A stretch of DNA of 64,000 nucleotides from Epiperipatus broadwayi (Eukaryota; Onychophora; Udeonychophora; Euonychophora; Peripatidae). The notes beneath the pieces were generated by a model. The model saw only the letters and a list, made by a program, of their open reading frames with translations. It was not told the origin of the DNA and searched no databases. The stretch's first letter is position 1. Each line of letters opens with the position of its first letter. Positions 59,701-64,000 of this stretch are shown piece by piece. Made by a program: the position numbers and the translations under genes. The stretch lies in contig JAQFVV010012530.1 of NCBI GenBank assembly GCA_028023455.1, forward strand, positions 1,242,001-1,306,000, in the 5' to 3' direction.

Positions 59701-60225
59701 AAGAATAGCATTGGAAAAGGAGGCATTTATTAAGAGAAAGAAAATATTTTGTAGACTTTTGGATAGAAAATTGAGAAAAAAATTAAATGCTGTGTGGTGT
59801 GAACTATTGTATGGTTATGAAACATGGACAATAACTAATAAAATTTAGGAACAGTCTGGAAATCTTTGAGAGATGGACATGGAAAAGAATAGAAAAAATC
59901 ACTTGGATGAATAAAATAAATGAAGTTTTGGGAAGAATAAATGGAAAAAAAAGATTGATTGAGGAAATTAGAAAGAGAAATTAGATTGGACATATATTAA
60001 GAAGAAAGTATAGTTTAATGAAAAGATGTTTTGGATGGAGTAGTGAGTAGAAGCAAGAAGAAAGGACAGAAAAGATTGACATTGTTGGACGATATAAGAA
60101 ATGGGAAGAGTTATGTGGAATCTAAGAGCTGGGCAATGAAGAGAATGGAGTAGCAAAATGGATGAATTGATGATATGACTACTCTCTTACCTGTCCATGG
60201 GATTGAATACTGTTGATGATCCATA
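56799..60225 (+). mobile_element. RTE-like LINE with endonuclease and RT, longest copy
   Basis: The 5' region has a 212-bp tandem duplication (56799-57010 and 57011-57222). The apurinic-type endonuclease begins at about 57412 (LRIGMWNVRFLRRAGKLENL, with the catalytic-type Asn in WNVR), continues with IIQVYMLTT and VDWNAVVGKGKEGKIVGKRN near 57808. RT pieces: AVGFDVIPIEFLKEMG (58800), a KGKSTRDAIDVV-like stretch over a frameshift near 59100, KKAFDRV, then CSMSPVLLN. The C-terminus has YGYETWTITNK and IGHILRRKYSLMKR, ending near 60225. About 3.4 kb, close to a full RTE length, but with many stops and shifts. Confidence 0.75.
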
Positions 60226-60229
60226 CATT

Positions 60230-60345
60230 TAGTTTTGATCTTTTCTTGTTGCTATCAATATACTTCTCTCTATATTTCATTGATTGGTTTGAATTCTTTG
60301 TATTATTCTTTTGCTAAGTGTCCAACAAATATGACACTGAATGGA
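60230..60345 (-). mobile_element. RTE-like LINE fragment, minus strand
   Basis: CTCTATATTTCATTGATTGG and TTTGTATTATTCTTTTGCTA match 1128-1200 of the first LINE. Sequence from 60346 to 61340 shows no recognisable feature. Confidence 0.5.
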
Positions 60346-61457
60346 ATGTTTGATATTCTGTAATCTGTTTGATTTATATTACATTTTTGAAGTGGAAATA
60401 ATTATTTTTACTTAGATTTATGCAAGTAATAATATCCTTTGCATAGACTACTGCATGGCAAAGACTTCACCAATAGTTTCCCATGGAAGAACAGTGAAGG
60501 AAGCACCGTCACATACAAGGCTTGCCTATTTCTATGTGGTGATGGTTTTAGTGGTTCTCATTCTTGTTTTACCCTCTAGCTCAGAATAGATAAATACCCA
60601 TTTAGTGGCCAAGGTTGAATGGTTAATTGAGTTTGTGGTGAGCCAGCTATCTGAAAGAATTCAGCTAATTCTAAGTCTCCTGAAAATTTTTTCATATTAT
60701 TTAACTTGAATTCGAACTCCGGTCAAAGTCACGATAAGCAGATATTGTTTCCATTTGACCATGAGGCTCATAATTATTTATATATATTTAGATTCAATGT
60801 GTTTGGTTTATATAAGCAGAAACAAGTAAACTTTCACATATAATAGGAATAAATAACAAGCATCTGCTGAATTGGGAATTGTTCTAAATAAAGATATCAG
60901 ATTTGTAATTAAATGTATGAAGAAGGATATTCCATTAAATGATGGGATTATTATTGGTATCTTAAAAACAAGCAATTAAATAAATTTGAAAAATTGTTTG
61001 CAACATTATGAACCAAATTTCTAAATGATGCAATATGATAATGCTAGAAAATATTTAGCAGCACATAGTGACAAACCTCTTGCACTAGCTTTCTGCAGGT
61101 CCAACATATACAGGACTTTTGATTTGAATCACAATCAGAGGAGTCAATATTCAGTCATGAAATACTTAAGATAAATTTATTTCCATCAACTAATATTTAA
61201 ATTTACAGAGCAGAGCTATATCTATACATTTAAAATTCTGCAAATATGTGATTGTGTTTGAAATTTGTAATGATAGAATATTATAATGCTTAAAAATGTG
61301 AAAGTAACTAGAAGGAATTTTAATGAATAATGCCATTGTAATGTAGGTTTCACTTCACTACTCTAATGCAAGGTAGGGACTGGTTTCTATCTCTTTTTAA
61401 CATTTTGTGAAGGAGTACAAATATGATCAAGGACATGTGAAAAAGATGTATGATCCC

Positions 61458-61499
61458 CCAAGATGCACATTTCGTGCTGAACCAACATTCAGCAATTGG
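61458..61499 (-). ncRNA. Degenerate R1 hammerhead, minus strand
   Basis: CCAA, then TTGCTGA where CTGANGA is required (two core changes), stem-loop II ATGTTGGTTCAGCAC, GAAA, self-complementary TGTGCA, U, C, TTGG. The architecture is preserved but the core is broken. Confidence 0.6.
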
Positions 61500-62091
61500 C
61501 CCAGATCATAATCTCTTACACGTATCTTTATCATTGTTCAGTGTATACAGATAGCCAATTACTACTGTTTAATTATAAATATCAAACTTATTGGCCTCAC
61601 AACTTTGACACAAACCATCCAGTAGAAGTATATTAATAATTTTTATTAGTCATTCATTACATTACATATTATCCATTTAATGAATAATATTTCTGTGGTG
61701 TAACTTTTACTATACTACTCTCATTTCATTCCAATATCAGCCTTTCAAGCTAATTGAGCACGCGCCTTTTGAGTGTTAAATAAATGAATACTCTTCTTCA
61801 ATCCAAGATATAGTATTTATGCAGGAATAAAAAGAATCCCTGCAAGGTAGGTACTGGTTTCTATCTGCTTTTAACACCTTATGTGAGAGTGGTATAATGA
61901 AAATTACGCTAAGAAATATTACTCGTTAAGTGGATAATATCTATTCTACTGAATGACTAATAAAAAGTATTAATATGTTTCCAGTGAGTGGTTTGAGTCA
62001 AAGTTATGACACTTATCAATTAAATTGTAGTAATTGGATATCTATATATAATGATCAATGATAAATATATATATAACTGATTGAGATATGG

Positions 62092-62135
62092 ACCAGCTGG
62101 TGAATACTGGTTCAGTATGAAATGTGCACCTTGGA
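62092..62135 (+). ncRNA. Degenerate R1 hammerhead with compensatory stem II
   Basis: ACCAG, CTGGTGA (A6 changed to G), stem-loop II ATACTGGTTCAGTAT (62104-62118, six perfect pairs), GAAA (62119-62122), TGTGCA, C, C, TTGGAG. Against the GTGCTG/CAGCAC form inferred from other copies, two stem II pairs differ on both strands and still pair. Confidence 0.6.
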
Positions 62136-62645
62136 GATTATACATCTTTTTCACATATCTTTAGTCATATGTTTATGAATACACTCTTCCACAAGGTGTT
62201 AAAAGGATAGAAACCACTCTTTACTTTGTATGAGAGTGGTTTAGTGAAAATTACACTGAAAATATTATTCATTAAGTCAATAATATGCAGTCTAATGAAT
62301 TACTAATAAAAATTATTAATACAGGGAATTTGGTTGTTTTTATTGCAATGTTCAGAGTTTCTCTCTCTGATTATGAGATATTATTTAGCATTATATATTC
62401 TATCATTCTAAATTTGACATATTTGAGAGTTTTAAATAAGTAGAAGTAGCTCTTGTCTGTAAATCTAATTATCAATTGATTTAAATAAATTTGTGTTAAG
62501 TATTTCAATTGAATTAAATTGGCTTTTTTATTGCTGTAATTCAAATCAATTTTCTATATAATATCTAGAGCCAATAGAAAGAAACTCATTTTCTTTCAAT
62601 AAAAGTTGATTGAATTTACAGCTACTAGGTGGCAGTTCAAATAAT

Positions 62646-62722
62646 TTATAACAGGTTTCTCTGGGCCTAGTTGCTGAGAGATTATTGACTCCGTATAAGA
62701 AGTCATAGTGCATCACATCACA
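62646..62722 (+). mobile_element. LINE family 2, 3'-end only
   Basis: AACAGGTTTCTCTGGGCCTA, GAGATTATTGACTCCGTATA and the GCATCACATCACAT tail; a severely 5'-truncated copy. Confidence 0.7.
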
Positions 62723-62729
62723 TATTGTT

Positions 62730-64000
62730 TGGAGTTTGCATAGAAAATGCTTGGAGTTTGTTACTTACCATGCAGTAATGATATTAATATTTAAGGAGGG
62801 TGACAAACAAGATATTAGAATTATAGATATCACCTTTTATCAGTTCTATACAAAATCTTTACCAAGATAATTACAACTTGTCTCCAGAAAACTTTGAATT
62901 CTAACCAATAAAAGATAAAGATGATTTAAAAGTTGTTTAGCATAGTGCATCACTTCCAAGAATTGAGAGATGTTATAGAATGATCAGTTGCCTTTATGTT
63001 TTGGATTTGTAGGTTATGAAAAGGCATTTGATTCTAAAAGCATTTATAGAGTGATTTAAGCATTGGGTCATCAAGAACACCGAGACATCATATTCTGAAG
63101 AATGTTTATCAAAATTTAACAGCAAGGATTATATTACATGGAGATATTAAGATTAACATTTATGATTCTATATCTCTAAATTTTTTACATCAGTTTTACA
63201 AGAAGTATTTTGTGGATTATTATAATGGAAAGCTAAGGGAATAAGAATACATGGAAATTATTTAGGACATCAAGATTTTGAAAGTGATTTGGTTATTTTT
63301 GCAAATAATACTTCAGACCTTCAGGAAATGTAAGAGTAACCAGATGAAAATAATAAATTAGGATTAAAGGCAAATGTTGAAAAGACTAATATTTAATGAA
63401 TTTTCTCAAAAGATGAAAAAAAGATTGATAATGATGACTTAGAAGTTAACAACTACAAATAACCCTGGTCAGATTATTATCACAGATGGAAGCATAATGG
63501 ATGAAATTAATTATAGAATTACTTAATTGGAGTGCTTTTGATAGAAATAACTTAATAATGAAAATAAATATGTCTGTATATTTAAAAAAGCTATTTAACA
63601 GAAGAATAACGGAGAGACTTCTGACCACTCAGCAAAGTCTAGAAGGATATATGAAGGATTAACAAAAGGAATCAAAAGTACTTAGATAAGAGAATGAAGA
63701 AGTATTACTGACATCAATGAAAGAATTAAGACTGAAATGATGCTAGGATGGATAGATTTCTAAAAGAGATGATAATAAATGGACATTAAAAGACATAGAG
63801 CGGATCCTAAGAGATTATGAAAGATTTAGAGACTAATATCAGATGAGAAAAGAACAAGTATTTCTGACATTAATGGAAGAAGTAAGACTGAAATGAAGCT
63901 GGGCTGGACATATTTCTATAAGAAATGTTAATAGAAGGACATTAGAAGACATAGACTGCATTCCAAGAAATTTTGAAAGACTTGAAACTACATAGAAGAT
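62730..64000 (+). mobile_element. RTE-like LINE, decayed, runs off the window
   Basis: Same family as 791-2050. Reads VMILIFKEGDKQDIR near 62775, GFVGYEKAFDS near 63005, a KTNI…EFSQKMKK-like stretch near 63385, and the C-terminal region. The last part contains a diverged tandem duplication of about 154 bp (GACATCAATGAAAGAATTAA near 63710 and GACATTAATGGAAGAAGTAA near 63866). Inactive. Confidence 0.65.

Larger units (their letters stand above)
61340..62320. repeat. Composite inverted R1 repeats
   Basis: Two R1 units in opposition: the minus-strand unit at about 61385-61690 and the plus-strand unit at about 61920-62223, with AGGGACTGGTTTCTATC against GATAGAAACCACTC at the outer ends. Inner blocks (GAGAGTGGTATAATGAAAAT at 61885, GAGAGTGGTTTAGTGAAAAT at 62225) repeat directly. 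Each unit holds a degenerate hammerhead. Confidence 0.6.

Overview
This window is one continuous piece of an animal nuclear genome. It is strongly AT-rich, with spliceosomal introns, many decayed non-LTR and LTR retrotransposons, palindromic (foldback) repeats, a hAT-type MITE and a retroposed tRNA. No operon, bacterial gene or CRISPR array is present. The mix (two LINE types, Ty3/gypsy gag-protease, Penelope-like hammerhead repeats) suits an invertebrate such as a lophotrochozoan or chelicerate, but I cannot name the species.

The only host gene I can support lies on the + strand. It is built from six coding exons: 6907-7039 (ATG at 6941), 9079-9255, 22629-22688, 23395-23544, 46037-46305 and 52044-52161. 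All have GT/AG borders and every reading phase fits, giving 291 codons with no stop. The 3' end was not found and probably lies beyond the window. The product is Lys/Ser-rich, has many Ser-Pro sites and ends here in a helical, coiled-coil-like stretch. I do not recognise the family. Nearly the whole window is therefore introns of this gene (2.0, 13.4, 0.7, 22.5, 5.7 and more than 11.8 kb) packed with mobile DNA.

Region by region: 1-4.1 kb holds a Penelope-like repeat piece and a minus-strand RTE-like LINE split by a 1.24-kb TIR transposon. 4.4-6.6 kb is an LTR-element remnant. 7.4-8.0 kb is a foldback with a hammerhead ribozyme in each arm. 8-22.6 kb is mostly plain AT-rich intron with small hairpin elements. 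23.7-26.6 kb carries two head-to-tail copies of a second LINE family. 31.7-35.4 kb holds a LINE end, a hammerhead-type repeat and a gypsy element with both LTRs. 35.5-37.6 kb is the longest copy of the second LINE. 39.8-44.2 kb has four foldbacks, two of them hammerhead-type. 44.5 kb is a retroposed tRNA-Gly. 50.1-52 kb is a LINE carrying a hAT MITE. 53.1-53.6 kb is another foldback. 56.3-60.2 kb has the longest RTE-like LINE, with endonuclease. 61.3-64 kb has hammerhead-type repeats and another LINE.

The most interesting signal is two dispersed repeat families (called R1 and R2 here) that carry small type-I hammerhead ribozyme cores with self-complementary stem III sequences, often as two opposed copies in a palindrome. 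This matches the known class of small Penelope-associated hammerheads that act as dimers. Several copies here keep every core position.
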